Below the pieces are notes generated by a model that saw only the letters and a list, made by a program, of their open reading frames with translations, did no database searches and was not told the DNA's origin. From JAOAJF01 sp046295675 (lineage in GTDB: Archaea > Micrarchaeota > Micrarchaeia > Anstonellales > Anstonellaceae), in contig JBKBMW010000029.1 in NCBI GenBank assembly GCA_046295675.1, forward strand, positions 1-9,880: DNA of 9,880 nucleotides. Reading direction: 5' to 3'. Made by a program: the position numbers and the translations under genes. Of the stretch, positions 1 to 7,086 are shown one piece after another (positions within the stretch are counted from its first letter, which is position 1; the number at the start of each line of letters is the position of its first letter).

Positions 1-2
1 GA

Positions 3-2153
3 ATGAGTAAAAAACAAGTTTTAGAGCTTACAATTAAAGAAATAAACAAGCTTACTGGAAAAAATTTAACCGAATCTGATGAATTTGTAAAATTCTATCT
101 AGGGCCTTTAGTCGAGGCATTTCATAATTTGAAAAATGTTACTCCTAAATTATTTTCCTATGTAGTTCATGTTTCATCTAACTTGGGAGCATACTTTTCT
201 TTGTCTAAACTAGATGAACAAATACTAGAACAATCAGAATCCAAAAAATACAATATAGAAGCTGTTAATGCCAAGACTGAAAAAGAGATCTCAAATATCA
301 TTTTAACAAGCGAAAATATAAGATACAAAGTATTTTTAAATACACAAAACAACGAGTTTAAAGATCCAAATGAGCAGAAAGTATATGAAAAAAATAAAAA
401 TTATTTTGATGAACGCTTTTATTATTATAAACCTGCCTTAGAAAAAAGTGGTTTAATCTCAACTAACGAAAATGGAGAAACAATTTATTCTCTTTATTTA
501 ATTGATGCCTCAAAAATAAAAAATTATAAGTCCTCCTTGGAATTATGGCAAAACTTATTTAAAGAAGCAGATGAAAGAAAAATACTTTATCCTTCCAAAA
601 ACTATGAAGATATTTTGGTAGAGCTAATAAAAGAAAGGTTGTTTTATTCTAACCAAAAGTCTTTTGCTGTTCAAGAAACTAAAGCTAAAGATATCACTGG
701 AGAAAAAAGGTCATTAGATGAGCTTCTCTCTCTTAATGAAGGGCAGGTTGTTACAAAAAATGGCGTATATATAAATATGGCTGCCTTCTTGCCTGAACTT
801 AACTTTGAAAACTTAATTTCTGGAGCTGCTGTCATTCCTTTATGGTTAGGTTTTTCCTTTCTTTATAAGAGAGGGTCATCAATTTATATTTTCTTTAAGA
901 GCAAAGACCAAAAAAACATAGCAAAAATATTTGATGATGTTTTAATAAAAGGGATGGGAAAAGAGCAATATGCCTCTATTAAAGGAGAAATCTTACAGAG
1001 TATTAATCCACAATTAGAAAATGCTTTTAAAGAAGCAAAACAAAACTTTTTAAATGATCTAAAAAATCAACAAAACAATTCTTTTTTAGACATTTATAAC
1101 AAACATTTTGGAAAATTTGAAAAATACTTTGATAGTGAACTTAAGCAATTTAAGGAGGATATTTTGAAGCTTGAGCGACTAAAGGATAGTTCAGTTGATA
1201 AAATTGGTGTAATCTCTGCTAAATTAGGCAATTTAAAATTCTCTGATTTTACTCTAAAAGCAGATGCAAGAATCGGGGAATTGCTTTTAGATTTTAATAT
1301 ACCTATTAACTCAGTAAAAATAAAGAGCCAGCATATTTTAAATTATTACTCAAAAAATATTTCAGAGGAGATAAAAAATATTTATAAGAGTAAAAATCAT
1401 CCTGCTAAACCAGAAGTAGTTAAATCTAAACTGGATAAAACTGCATCCTATACCTATAGGCATCCAAATAGTGCAGCATTTTTCACAGCAATTGGACTTA
1501 TTATTGGTTGGAACACATTGGTTAAGCCAGCATATAATTTCATCAAGAAAGGTTCTACTCCAACAATAGAAGTAAAAAAGTCAGTTGAAGAAACACCACT
1601 CAACCAGCAAGATAGGTTAAGAAATTCTATAATAGAACAAATAAAAATACAAACATTTTCAACGCCTTCTCAACTTCTTCAAAAAGTGTATGAGGAAGAA
1701 CAAACTAATAACTTCACTCTTTCAAAAAAGGATTTGGGCGAAATTTTAAGTTCTTATTTTAATAAACCAAGTAATTTCTTTTTTGATGATACCTATATAA
1801 TTTCTAAAAAAGAATTGAACGAAAAAACTTTTTCTTTATTCTTACATCCATCTGTCCCGTGTGGAATTAAACTGGAAGGAGGAAATTTTGAAATCCGTTT
1901 TGATAATGGGGAAATCTATTATGGGGTTGGAACAGAAAATAACAAACAAACAAAAATCGGCACCTATAATAAAAATGCGCAATCTTTACTTGTCAATATT
2001 TCTTTTAAATTGGAAGGAAGTAAATTAATTGTAGATATTAGTTCAAATCCTGATTTAAATTTAAACTATACTAAAGAATTTGAACTCAGTACAGATGATC
2101 AAAAGAATTTAGAAAATGGTGGTTTTTTTATCAGCTGGTTTTTAATTAAATAA
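3..2153 (+). CDS. Uncharacterised 716-residue protein with two hydrophobic segments
   Basis: I do not recognise the family. The frame opens with ATG at position 3 (MSKKQ...); only two bases lie upstream, so a start further left cannot be excluded. Residues 1-270 are mostly polar and helix-rich. A hydrophobic stretch at about 272-288 is followed by basic residues (YKRG). A lysine-rich, coiled-coil-like helical region covers about 300-400. A second hydrophobic stretch lies at about 490-507, flanked by basic residues. Residues 515-545 look like a linker. The last 100 residues appear beta-rich (for example GNFEIRFDNGEIYYGVG at about 627-643). There is one cysteine (C620), no signal peptide, and no recognisable catalytic motif such as a P-loop, HExxH or protease triad. 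Base composition matches the neighbours. A two-pass membrane protein with large soluble parts is the most likely form (inference). It is followed by the tRNA gene, and its stop codon is clear. Confidence 0.8.
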   Translation: MSKKQVLELTIKEINKLTGKNLTESDEFVKFYLGPLVEAFHNLKNVTPKLFSYVVHVSSNLGAYFSLSKLDEQILEQSESKKYNIEAVNAKTEKEISNIILTSENIRYKVFLNTQNNEFKDPNEQKVYEKNKNYFDERFYYYKPALEKSGLISTNENGETIYSLYLIDASKIKNYKSSLELWQNLFKEADERKILYPSKNYEDILVELIKERLFYSNQKSFAVQETKAKDITGEKRSLDELLSLNEGQVVTKNGVYINMAAFLPELNFENLISGAAVIPLWLGFSFLYKRGSSIYIFFKSKDQKNIAKIFDDVLIKGMGKEQYASIKGEILQSINPQLENAFKEAKQNFLNDLKNQQNNSFLDIYNKHFGKFEKYFDSELKQFKEDILKLERLKDSSVDKIGVISAKLGNLKFSDFTLKADARIGELLLDFNIPINSVKIKSQHILNYYSKNISEEIKNIYKSKNHPAKPEVVKSKLDKTASYTYRHPNSAAFFTAIGLIIGWNTLVKPAYNFIKKGSTPTIEVKKSVEETPLNQQDRLRNSIIEQIKIQTFSTPSQLLQKVYEEEQTNNFTLSKKDLGEILSSYFNKPSNFFFDDTYIISKKELNEKTFSLFLHPSVPCGIKLEGGNFEIRFDNGEIYYGVGTENNKQTKIGTYNKNAQSLLVNISFKLEGSKLIVDISSNPDLNLNYTKEFELSTDDQKNLENGGFFISWFLIK

Positions 2154-2197
2154 TTACACTTCAAAAAGCAAAAACTAAATAATTAAAAATCTATTCA

Positions 2198-2216
2198 AAT
2201 AAATTGTTATTTATAC
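2198..2216 (+). promoter_or_regulatory. Candidate TATA region for tRNA-Lys
   Basis: Two TATA-like strings lie upstream of the tRNA: AAATAAATT at 2198-2206, centred about 28 nt before the mature 5' end, and TTTATAC at 2210-2216, which is rather close. The first has the usual archaeal spacing if transcription starts near the mature 5' end. The whole gap is AT-rich, so chance matches are likely. Confidence 0.35.
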
Positions 2217-2229
2217 ATTATTAGTTTAT

Positions 2230-2340
2230 GGGCTCGTAACTCAGCTTGGCTAGAGTGTCTGGCTTTTAAGACACTTATGCAAACTTGCATAAACGGTCAA
2301 AGTTACCAGAAAGTCGTGGGTTCAAATCCCACCGAGCCCG
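2230..2340 (+). tRNA. tRNA-Lys(UUU) with a 36-nt intron
   Basis: This gene reads through as a complete cloverleaf. The acceptor stem pairs GGGCTCG (2230-2236) with CGAGCCC (2333-2339), followed by discriminator G2340. The D stem is ACTC/GAGT with GG in its loop. The anticodon stem pairs TCTGG (2258-2262) with CCAGA (2306-2310). The T arm is GTGGG-TTCAAAT-CCCAC. The anticodon is TTT (2265-2267), read as lysine, and a G discriminator fits archaeal tRNA-Lys. The CCA end is not encoded, so a CCA-adding enzyme is needed. The exons total 75 nt, and an intron interrupts the loop between positions 37 and 38. The gene stands alone between two plus-strand protein genes. Confidence 0.95.
2269..2304 (+). 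other. Bulge-helix-bulge intron in tRNA-Lys
   Basis: The 36-nt insert lies after A37 of the anticodon loop. The fold matches the archaeal splicing-endonuclease motif exactly. CTTT (2263-2266) pairs with AAAG (2299-2302) as the central 4-bp helix. TAA (2267-2269) and TTA (2303-2305) form the two 3-nt bulges. The outer helix is the anticodon stem. The inner helix starts with GAC (2270-2272) pairing with GTC (2296-2298). Cutting after the second base of each bulge removes 2269-2304 and joins A37 to A38. Inside the intron, TTATGC (2275-2280) and GCATAA (2287-2292) form a hairpin. Confidence 0.9.
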
Positions 2341-2372
2341 AATAATTTAGGTCGTTTGAGCCACTTAATTAT

Positions 2373-2376
2373 GGAG
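2373..2376 (+). promoter_or_regulatory. Shine-Dalgarno GGAG for the 2384 gene
   Basis: GGAG lies 7 nt before the ATG at 2384 and sets the start of the six-cysteine protein. The other genes in the window lack this motif. Confidence 0.6.
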
Positions 2377-2383
2377 AAGTCCT

Positions 2384-3031
2384 ATGGAATTAAAAGATAA
2401 AAAAAAGGAAAATTTTTTCAATCTAAAATTTTTTATTTTTCTTTTTTTAATCGTGATTCTTATTGGGTTTTTTATAGTTAGTGGATTTTTATTTTTCTTA
2501 TTACAAGGTTTTAGCTCTGCTACAAATTCTGATAAAAACATTCAGCCTTTAGAAGATTTAGAAGAAGAGAGCCAAGAGCCAGTAATTTTGAACGATATTA
2601 GTCAACTAAATGCTTTGACTGTTGTTGATGCTTGTAATTCTTCTAAACCAATAATTCTTTCCCAAACTACTTTATTTAATTATTCCACAAAACAATATAA
2701 TATCTCTTATCATTTGGAAATAAAACAGAGTGAAAATGAATGCAAAGCTATTTTGAGATTGGATTCTTTTACTCCAATTGGAGAGGGAAATGAAGATGAT
2801 TTTTCCAAATCTTTAAAAGGAAAAGAAGCAAGATGTTTGGTTAATAAAGAAACTTTGAATACACTTCTACAGAACAATATAGATGTTTCTTCTGCTTGTA
2901 CTAATATTGAACTCAATCAAATAAATTGTATAGTAAATGACCAAAAAATTGTACTTGCAGAGAAATGCTCTGGCTCAATTTTTGATCCCCTTTCTTTAGC
3001 CTCTCTTCTCTTGGCTTTAAATCAAAAATAA
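2384..3031 (+). CDS. Small membrane-anchored six-cysteine protein, unknown function
   Basis: I do not recognise this 215-residue protein. A lysine-rich N-terminus (KDKKK) is followed by one long hydrophobic segment at about 14-42. An acidic linker comes next at about 50-66, then a soluble domain. This fits a signal-anchor protein with its C-terminal domain outside the cell (inference from charge distribution). The soluble part has six cysteines (C84, C120, C151, C172, C182, C195), enough for three disulfides, and three N-glycosylation-type sequons (N85, N99, N106). No lipobox is seen. The start is supported by GGAG at 2373-2376, 7 nt before the ATG. This is the only clear GGAG-type ribosome-binding site in the window. 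The gene begins 43 nt after the tRNA. A cell-surface or envelope role is possible but unproven. Confidence 0.75.
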   Translation: MELKDKKKENFFNLKFFIFLFLIVILIGFFIVSGFLFFLLQGFSSATNSDKNIQPLEDLEEESQEPVILNDISQLNALTVVDACNSSKPIILSQTTLFNYSTKQYNISYHLEIKQSENECKAILRLDSFTPIGEGNEDDFSKSLKGKEARCLVNKETLNTLLQNNIDVSSACTNIELNQINCIVNDQKIVLAEKCSGSIFDPLSLASLLLALNQK

Positions 3032-3033
3032 AT
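3024..3033 (+). promoter_or_regulatory. Weak TATA-like box before the PP-loop gene
   Basis: AAAAATAAAT overlaps the stop codon of the preceding gene and is centred about 24 nt before ATG 3053 and 33 nt before ATG 3062. The spacing fits archaeal transcription with a leader of zero to about ten nt. The match is weak in such AT-rich DNA. Confidence 0.3.
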
Positions 3034-3061
3034 TCTTTCAGTATTTTTAATTATGATTTAT

Positions 3062-3865
3062 ATGAAGAAATTATCTTCTTTGGTTATTAAAAAATTAGTT
3101 CTCCTTCTTCTTTCTTGTATCAAAAAAGTCTCTAAACTAAAGCCAGCAATTGCTTTTTCTGGAGGATTAGATTCAACAACTCTAGCAGTTTGTGCAAAAA
3201 AATTTTATAAACCAATCCTAATTACTTTAGCAGCTGATAATCAAAGCCAAGATTTATTTTATGCAAAAAAAATTTCAAAAGAACTTAGCCTTCCTTTAAA
3301 AATTTGTTTTTTGAATAAAAAGAAAATTTTGCAAGTTTATAAGAAAATATGGAAGATAAAGACAGGAACACTAATTGATATGGAAATAATGATTAGTGTT
3401 TTTTTTATTTGTAAAAAAGCACAAGAACTTGGTTGTAATGCAGTTATTTTTGGCAGTGGAGCAGAAGAGCTTTTTGTTGGATATAAAAAATATTTTATTG
3501 CTTTAGAGGAAGGGAAAAATTTAGAACAACTTCTTAATATGGAATTAGAAACCCTTCCAAAAAGAGACATATTAAGAATAAAAAAAGTTGCAAATCTATT
3601 TAAAATCAAGGCAATTTTTCCTTTTTTAGATAAAACCTTTGTAAGGCAAGTAAAATCAATCCCATTGAATTATCATATAAACCCTCACCTTTCTAAGCCT
3701 GTTTTAAGAAAAATAGCTAAAATACTCCAAGTCCCATATTTGGTTTTATCACGACAGAAAAAAGCCCTTCAATATGGAAGTAATATCCATAAACTATTTT
3801 TAAAATTAGCAAAAAACAAAAAAATTTATACTCTTCCTCCACGGCCTCCATTCGTATATCACTAA
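3062..3865 (+). CDS. Stand-alone asparagine-synthase-type PP-loop ATPase
   Basis: This 267-residue protein (from the start chosen here) resembles the C-terminal synthetase domain of asparagine synthase B, which activates a carboxylate with ATP to form an acyl-adenylate. It has the PP-loop SGGLDS (about 33-38), GSGAEELFVGY (about 131-141, equivalent to the family G-x-G-A/S-D-E-L-F-G-G-Y) and PFLD (about 187-190). A basic tail motif, SRQKKALQYGS, follows at about 230-240. The N-terminal glutaminase domain is absent and no partner glutaminase lies nearby, so nitrogen source and substrate are unknown. In the second motif, Glu replaces the usual first Asp. ATG at 3062 is preferred over the in-frame ATG at 3053 because it keeps the NTGATTNNT spacing seen before two neighbours; starting at 3053 adds three residues. 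It is not Dph6 or a tRNA-thiolation PP-loop enzyme by motif. True asparagine synthesis is uncertain. Confidence 0.8.
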   Translation: MKKLSSLVIKKLVLLLLSCIKKVSKLKPAIAFSGGLDSTTLAVCAKKFYKPILITLAADNQSQDLFYAKKISKELSLPLKICFLNKKKILQVYKKIWKIKTGTLIDMEIMISVFFICKKAQELGCNAVIFGSGAEELFVGYKKYFIALEEGKNLEQLLNMELETLPKRDILRIKKVANLFKIKAIFPFLDKTFVRQVKSIPLNYHINPHLSKPVLRKIAKILQVPYLVLSRQKKALQYGSNIHKLFLKLAKNKKIYTLPPRPPFVYH

Positions 3866-3877
3866 CAATCTCTTATG

Positions 3878-3887
3878 TTTTTAAATT
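3878..3887 (+). promoter_or_regulatory. TATA-like box before fibrillarin
   Basis: TTTTTAAATT is centred about 24 nt before the fibrillarin ATG at 3907. That spacing would give a leaderless or nearly leaderless mRNA. The T-runs around it (3878-3882, 3886-3891) could also serve as a T-rich terminator for the PP-loop gene. Confidence 0.4.
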
Positions 3888-3906
3888 TTTTAATCAAGAT
3901 TTTATT

Positions 3907-4575
3907 ATGAAAAAAATAGAGCTCTTTGAAGGAGTGTATAAAATAAATAACAGCTTAGCAACAAAAAATTTAGTTCCAGGTATAAGAGTTTATGGAGAAA
4001 AATTAATCAAAGTTAATAATGAAGAATATAGGGAATGGGACTTTTATAAATCAAAGCTAGCAGCTGCAATAAAAAAGGGTTTGAAAATTTTTCCTTTTAA
4101 AAAGAATTCTAAATTATTATATCTTGGAGCATCTACTGGAACTACTGTATCTCATCTTTCAGATGTAATTGTCAATGGTGAGATTTTTGCTGTCGAGTTT
4201 GCTCAAAGACCAATGCGAGATTTGCTTTTATTATGTCAAAAAAGAGAAAACATTATTCCAATTTTTGCGGATGCTTTTCATCCTGAAAAATATTTTGAAG
4301 AACCAACGGATTTAAAAGTAGATATTATCTATCAAGATGTTGCCCAGCCAAACCAAGCAGAAATCTTAATCAAAAATGCTCAATTATTTTTAAGACAAGG
4401 TGGAGACGCCTTTTTATGTATCAAATCTCAATCTATTGATGTTTTAAAAAATCCAAAAGAGGTTTATCAAGAAACAATAAAACAATTGGAAAAAGGAGGT
4501 TTTAGAACACTTCAAACAATAGAATTAGATCCATTTGATAAAGACCATCTTTTTTGGTATGGCAAATTCCATTAA
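3907..4575 (+). CDS. flpA: Fibrillarin-like rRNA/tRNA 2'-O-methyltransferase
   Basis: This is the SAM-dependent methyltransferase of archaeal C/D-box sRNPs, which methylates ribose 2'-OH groups in rRNA and tRNA at guide-chosen sites. At 222 residues it is close to the usual archaeal length of about 230. A short N-terminal beta domain leads to the SKLAAAI motif (about 49-55). The SAM-binding loop LYLGASTGTTVSHLSD is at about 71-86, and AVEFAQRPMRDLL at about 95-107. IYQDVAQPNQAEI follows at about 141-153, then KSQSID (about 173-178) and DKDHLFWYG near the end. The K-D-K-H active-site set expected of the fold is in place (a Lys near 48-50, D144, K173, H214). Its usual partner gene nop5, often adjacent in archaea, is not in this window. 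No Shine-Dalgarno sequence is seen; a TATA-like box about 24 nt upstream suggests a very short leader. Confidence 0.95.
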   Translation: MKKIELFEGVYKINNSLATKNLVPGIRVYGEKLIKVNNEEYREWDFYKSKLAAAIKKGLKIFPFKKNSKLLYLGASTGTTVSHLSDVIVNGEIFAVEFAQRPMRDLLLLCQKRENIIPIFADAFHPEKYFEEPTDLKVDIIYQDVAQPNQAEILIKNAQLFLRQGGDAFLCIKSQSIDVLKNPKEVYQETIKQLEKGGFRTLQTIELDPFDKDHLFWYGKFH

Positions 4576-4576
4576 A

Positions 4577-4594
4577 ATTTCTCTATAGAGAAAT
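4577..4594. promoter_or_regulatory. 18-bp perfect palindrome, candidate operator
   Basis: ATTTCTCTATAGAGAAAT reads the same on both strands. It starts just after the fibrillarin stop codon (4573-4575) and ends directly against the TATA-like box at 4595-4603. That position overlaps where TFB would contact DNA (BRE). A homodimeric regulator site for the PEP synthase gene is the favoured reading. A terminator hairpin for fibrillarin is less likely: a perfect palindrome has no loop, and the T-tract lies about 20 nt away. Confidence 0.5.
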
Positions 4595-4603
4595 AATTTA
4601 AAT
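4595..4603 (+). promoter_or_regulatory. TATA box of the PEP synthase gene
   Basis: AATTTAAAT is centred about 26 nt before G4625 and 35 nt before the ATG at 4634. Transcription starting near 4625 would give a leader of about 9 nt. The sequence between is pyrimidine-rich. Confidence 0.5.
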
Positions 4604-4633
4604 CTTCTCTTCTTTTTTATTTTTGTGATTATT

Positions 4634-7060
4634 ATGGCTCAAAGAAAAAATATTTTATGGTTTGATGAAATAGATAAGTTTTCTTTGCCATTAGTCGGTG
4701 GAAAAGGCGCAAATTTAGGTGAAATGAAAAAGGCAGGTTTTCCAATCCCAGATGGTTTTTGTGTAACTGTAGAGGCATACTTCAAATTCTTAGAATACAA
4801 TCAACTCCAAGAATTTATAAAGGATATGTTAGATAACTTGAATGAAGAAGACTATGATAAACTGCTTAAAACCTCTCAAACCATTAAAACAAAAATCTTA
4901 TCTTCTGCTATTCCCGAATCAATTAAATCCGATATTATTCTCTCTTATAAAGAATTATGCAAAAGAAAAGGAAGAGAAGTTTATGTAGCAGTCCGTTCCT
5001 CAGCAACAGCTGAAGATCTACCTCAGGCTTCTTTTGCAGGTCAACAAGCAACTTTTTTGAATGTTTCTGGGGAAATGGATGTTTTACAAGCAGTAAAAGA
5101 TTGTTGGGCTTCATTGTTTGAAGCAAGGTCAATTTACTATAGAATTCAAAATCATTTTGACCATCTCAAAGTTGGACTTTGCGCAGTGGTACAAGAAATG
5201 GTCCAATCAGAGGTTGCAGGAGTGCTTTTTTCGGTTGATCCAATTTCTCAAGATATAAATCTTATCTCTATTGATGCTGCCTATGGTTTGGGCGAGGTTG
5301 TTGTTTCTGGGCAAGTGGAGCCTGATCATTATCTAGTAAATAAACAAAATTATAGCATAACTCAAAAATATATTTCTAGACAAACATGGGCATTGGCTTA
5401 TGTAAATGGAAAAAATGAAAAAGTTGATGTAGATGAAGACATGCAAGAAGCACAGAAGCTTACAAATGAGCAAATCATAGAGTTAGCTAAAATAGGTCAT
5501 AAGATAGAAAAGCACTATGGATTTCCTCAAGATATAGAATGGGCAGTAGAAGAAGGAATAATTTATATTGTTCAATCAAGACCAATAACCACTCTTTCAG
5601 AAGCAACAATTCAAAAATTTAAAGGAGGGGTATTTTCTGGATTAGAGCCAAGTGTTTCTTCTACAAAGGAATCAGTATCTTCTCAAGCCTCCACCTCCTC
5701 AACATTCTATAAAGGGAAGGTTATCCTATCTGGCCTTGGTGCCTCTCCAGGATTTGCAAAAGGAAAAGTCAAAATTTTGCATTCCATTAAAGAAATTTCC
5801 AAAGTAGAAAAAGGCGATATTTTGGTAACAGAAATGACCTCTCCAGATTTTGTTCCAGCAATGAAAAAAGCAGCAGCAATAATAACAAACAGCGGCGGAA
5901 TGACTTGTCATGCAGCAATTGTTTCAAGAGAACTTGGAGTTCCATGTATTGTAGGAACAAAAAATGCAACCTCCATCCTTAATGAGAATCAATTTATTTC
6001 AGTTGATGCCTTGAGAGGAAAGATTTATGATGGAGATGTTGAATTTGAAAAAAGCGAAGTTGAAAGTAAAAACCAGATAGCGCAATCTTCTCTATCTTCA
6101 GAGTCATATGTTCCAACAGGAACAAAAATTTATGTCAATTTAGCAGAGGCTGATTTAGCAGAAAAAGTTTCAAAGCTTCCATGTGACGGAGTTGGGTTAT
6201 TGAGAGCAGAATTTATGATAGCAGACATCGGAATACATCCAAAAAAAATTATTGCATTAGGGAGACAGCAGGAGTTTATAGATAAATTGGCAGAAAAACT
6301 AAAAATATTTGCTGCTGCTTTTTATCCACGTCCAGTAGTCTATAGAGCAACTGACTTTAAAACCAACGAATATAAAAATCTGGAAGGAGGGGAAGAATAT
6401 GAACCAAAAGAAGAAAATCCAATGATGGGTTATCGGGGATGTGCAAGATATATAAAAGAACCAGAAGTTTTTTCTATGGAGCTTCAAGCAATCAAAAAAG
6501 TAAGAGAAGAATTTGGAATGAAAAATCTTTGGCTTATGCTTCCTTTTGTTAGGCGCATTGGAGAAATCAGAGCAATAAATGATTTATTAAAACAAAATGG
6601 AATTCACAAAACACGAGATTTCAAACTTTGGATAATGGTCGAAGTTCCTTCCACAGTTATCCTTATTGAAGATTTCTGCAAAGAAGGAATTGATGGGGTT
6701 TCAATCGGTACGAATGATTTAACTCAACTTCTTTTAGGAGTGGATAGAGATAATTCAACTCTAGCAGATGAGTTTGATGAAAGAAATGCAGCTGTGCTAA
6801 AATCAATAGAGCGAGTTATTAAAATTTGTAATAAATATGGAGTTACTTGTTCTCTTTGTGGTCAGGCTCCTTCCGTTTATCCAGAATTTGCAGAAAAATT
6901 AGTAGAATTCGGAATAACCTCTATTTCTGTTAATCCTGATGCAATAGAGAGAACAAGAAAAATTGTAGCATCTGCAGAGCTAAAGGTTCTTCTTAAACGC
7001 CTTTCAAATCTAGAAAATTTGAACCTCTCAAACAAAAAATCCAAAAACACTAATCTTTAA
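4634..7060 (+). CDS. ppsA: Phosphoenolpyruvate synthase (pyruvate, water dikinase)
   Basis: This enzyme converts pyruvate, ATP and water to PEP, AMP and phosphate, the entry step of gluconeogenesis; in some archaea it may run toward pyruvate. It has 808 residues, normal for the family. The N-terminal ATP-grasp domain (about 8-320) carries VGGKGANLGEM and VAVRSSATAEDLPQASFAGQ. A Ser-rich linker covers about 328-358. The phosphohistidine domain has TNSGGMTCHAAIVSRELG with catalytic His426. The C-terminal TIM barrel has GVGLLRAEF (about 519-527), SIGTNDLTQ and CSLCGQAPS with catalytic Cys742. The PEP-binding domains appear intact. ATG 4634 is preferred over the in-frame GTG at 4625 because GTGAT then sits 4 nt upstream as a partial ribosome-binding site, and MAQRKNILWF is a typical family start. 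A palindrome and TATA box upstream suggest its own regulated promoter. Confidence 0.97.
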   Translation: MAQRKNILWFDEIDKFSLPLVGGKGANLGEMKKAGFPIPDGFCVTVEAYFKFLEYNQLQEFIKDMLDNLNEEDYDKLLKTSQTIKTKILSSAIPESIKSDIILSYKELCKRKGREVYVAVRSSATAEDLPQASFAGQQATFLNVSGEMDVLQAVKDCWASLFEARSIYYRIQNHFDHLKVGLCAVVQEMVQSEVAGVLFSVDPISQDINLISIDAAYGLGEVVVSGQVEPDHYLVNKQNYSITQKYISRQTWALAYVNGKNEKVDVDEDMQEAQKLTNEQIIELAKIGHKIEKHYGFPQDIEWAVEEGIIYIVQSRPITTLSEATIQKFKGGVFSGLEPSVSSTKESVSSQASTSSTFYKGKVILSGLGASPGFAKGKVKILHSIKEISKVEKGDILVTEMTSPDFVPAMKKAAAIITNSGGMTCHAAIVSRELGVPCIVGTKNATSILNENQFISVDALRGKIYDGDVEFEKSEVESKNQIAQSSLSSESYVPTGTKIYVNLAEADLAEKVSKLPCDGVGLLRAEFMIADIGIHPKKIIALGRQQEFIDKLAEKLKIFAAAFYPRPVVYRATDFKTNEYKNLEGGEEYEPKEENPMMGYRGCARYIKEPEVFSMELQAIKKVREEFGMKNLWLMLPFVRRIGEIRAINDLLKQNGIHKTRDFKLWIMVEVPSTVILIEDFCKEGIDGVSIGTNDLTQLLLGVDRDNSTLADEFDERNAAVLKSIERVIKICNKYGVTCSLCGQAPSVYPEFAEKLVEFGITSISVNPDAIERTRKIVASAELKVLLKRLSNLENLNLSNKKSKNTNL

Positions 7061-7069
7061 TTTATAAAT
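7061..7069 (+). promoter_or_regulatory. TATA box of the antiporter gene
   Basis: TTTATAAAT begins immediately after the PEP synthase stop codon and is centred about 22 nt before the ATG at 7087. A second AT box, ATTTAAAT, follows at once. This suggests a leaderless or very short-leader mRNA. Confidence 0.5.
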
Positions 7070-7086
7070 TTAAATGTTGTGTATCT

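Noticed and set aside
2230..2383. tRNA-Lys as an integration site for a mobile element
   Set aside because: No repeat of the tRNA 3' end, integrase or phage-like gene is seen in the window.
2371..2400. A 9-codon reading frame (ATG 2371) overlapping the start of the 2384 gene, a possible leader peptide
   Set aside because: It contains the GGAG of the real gene, has no ribosome-binding site of its own, and is too short to distinguish from chance.
3337..3609. Minus-strand open frame of 90 codons
   Set aside because: It lies fully inside the PP-loop gene, which has clear family motifs; the composition is that of a shadow frame.
3062..3865. PP-loop protein as Dph6 (diphthine-ammonia ligase), which would pair with Dph2
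   Set aside because: It has SGGLDS and the GxGAxELF and PFLD motifs of the asparagine synthase type, not the SGGKDS form of Dph6, and it is not adjacent to dph2.
4625..4631. GTGATTA as a C-box of a C/D guide RNA near fibrillarin
   Set aside because: It does not match RTGATGA and no D box (CTGA) with proper spacing lies in the gap.
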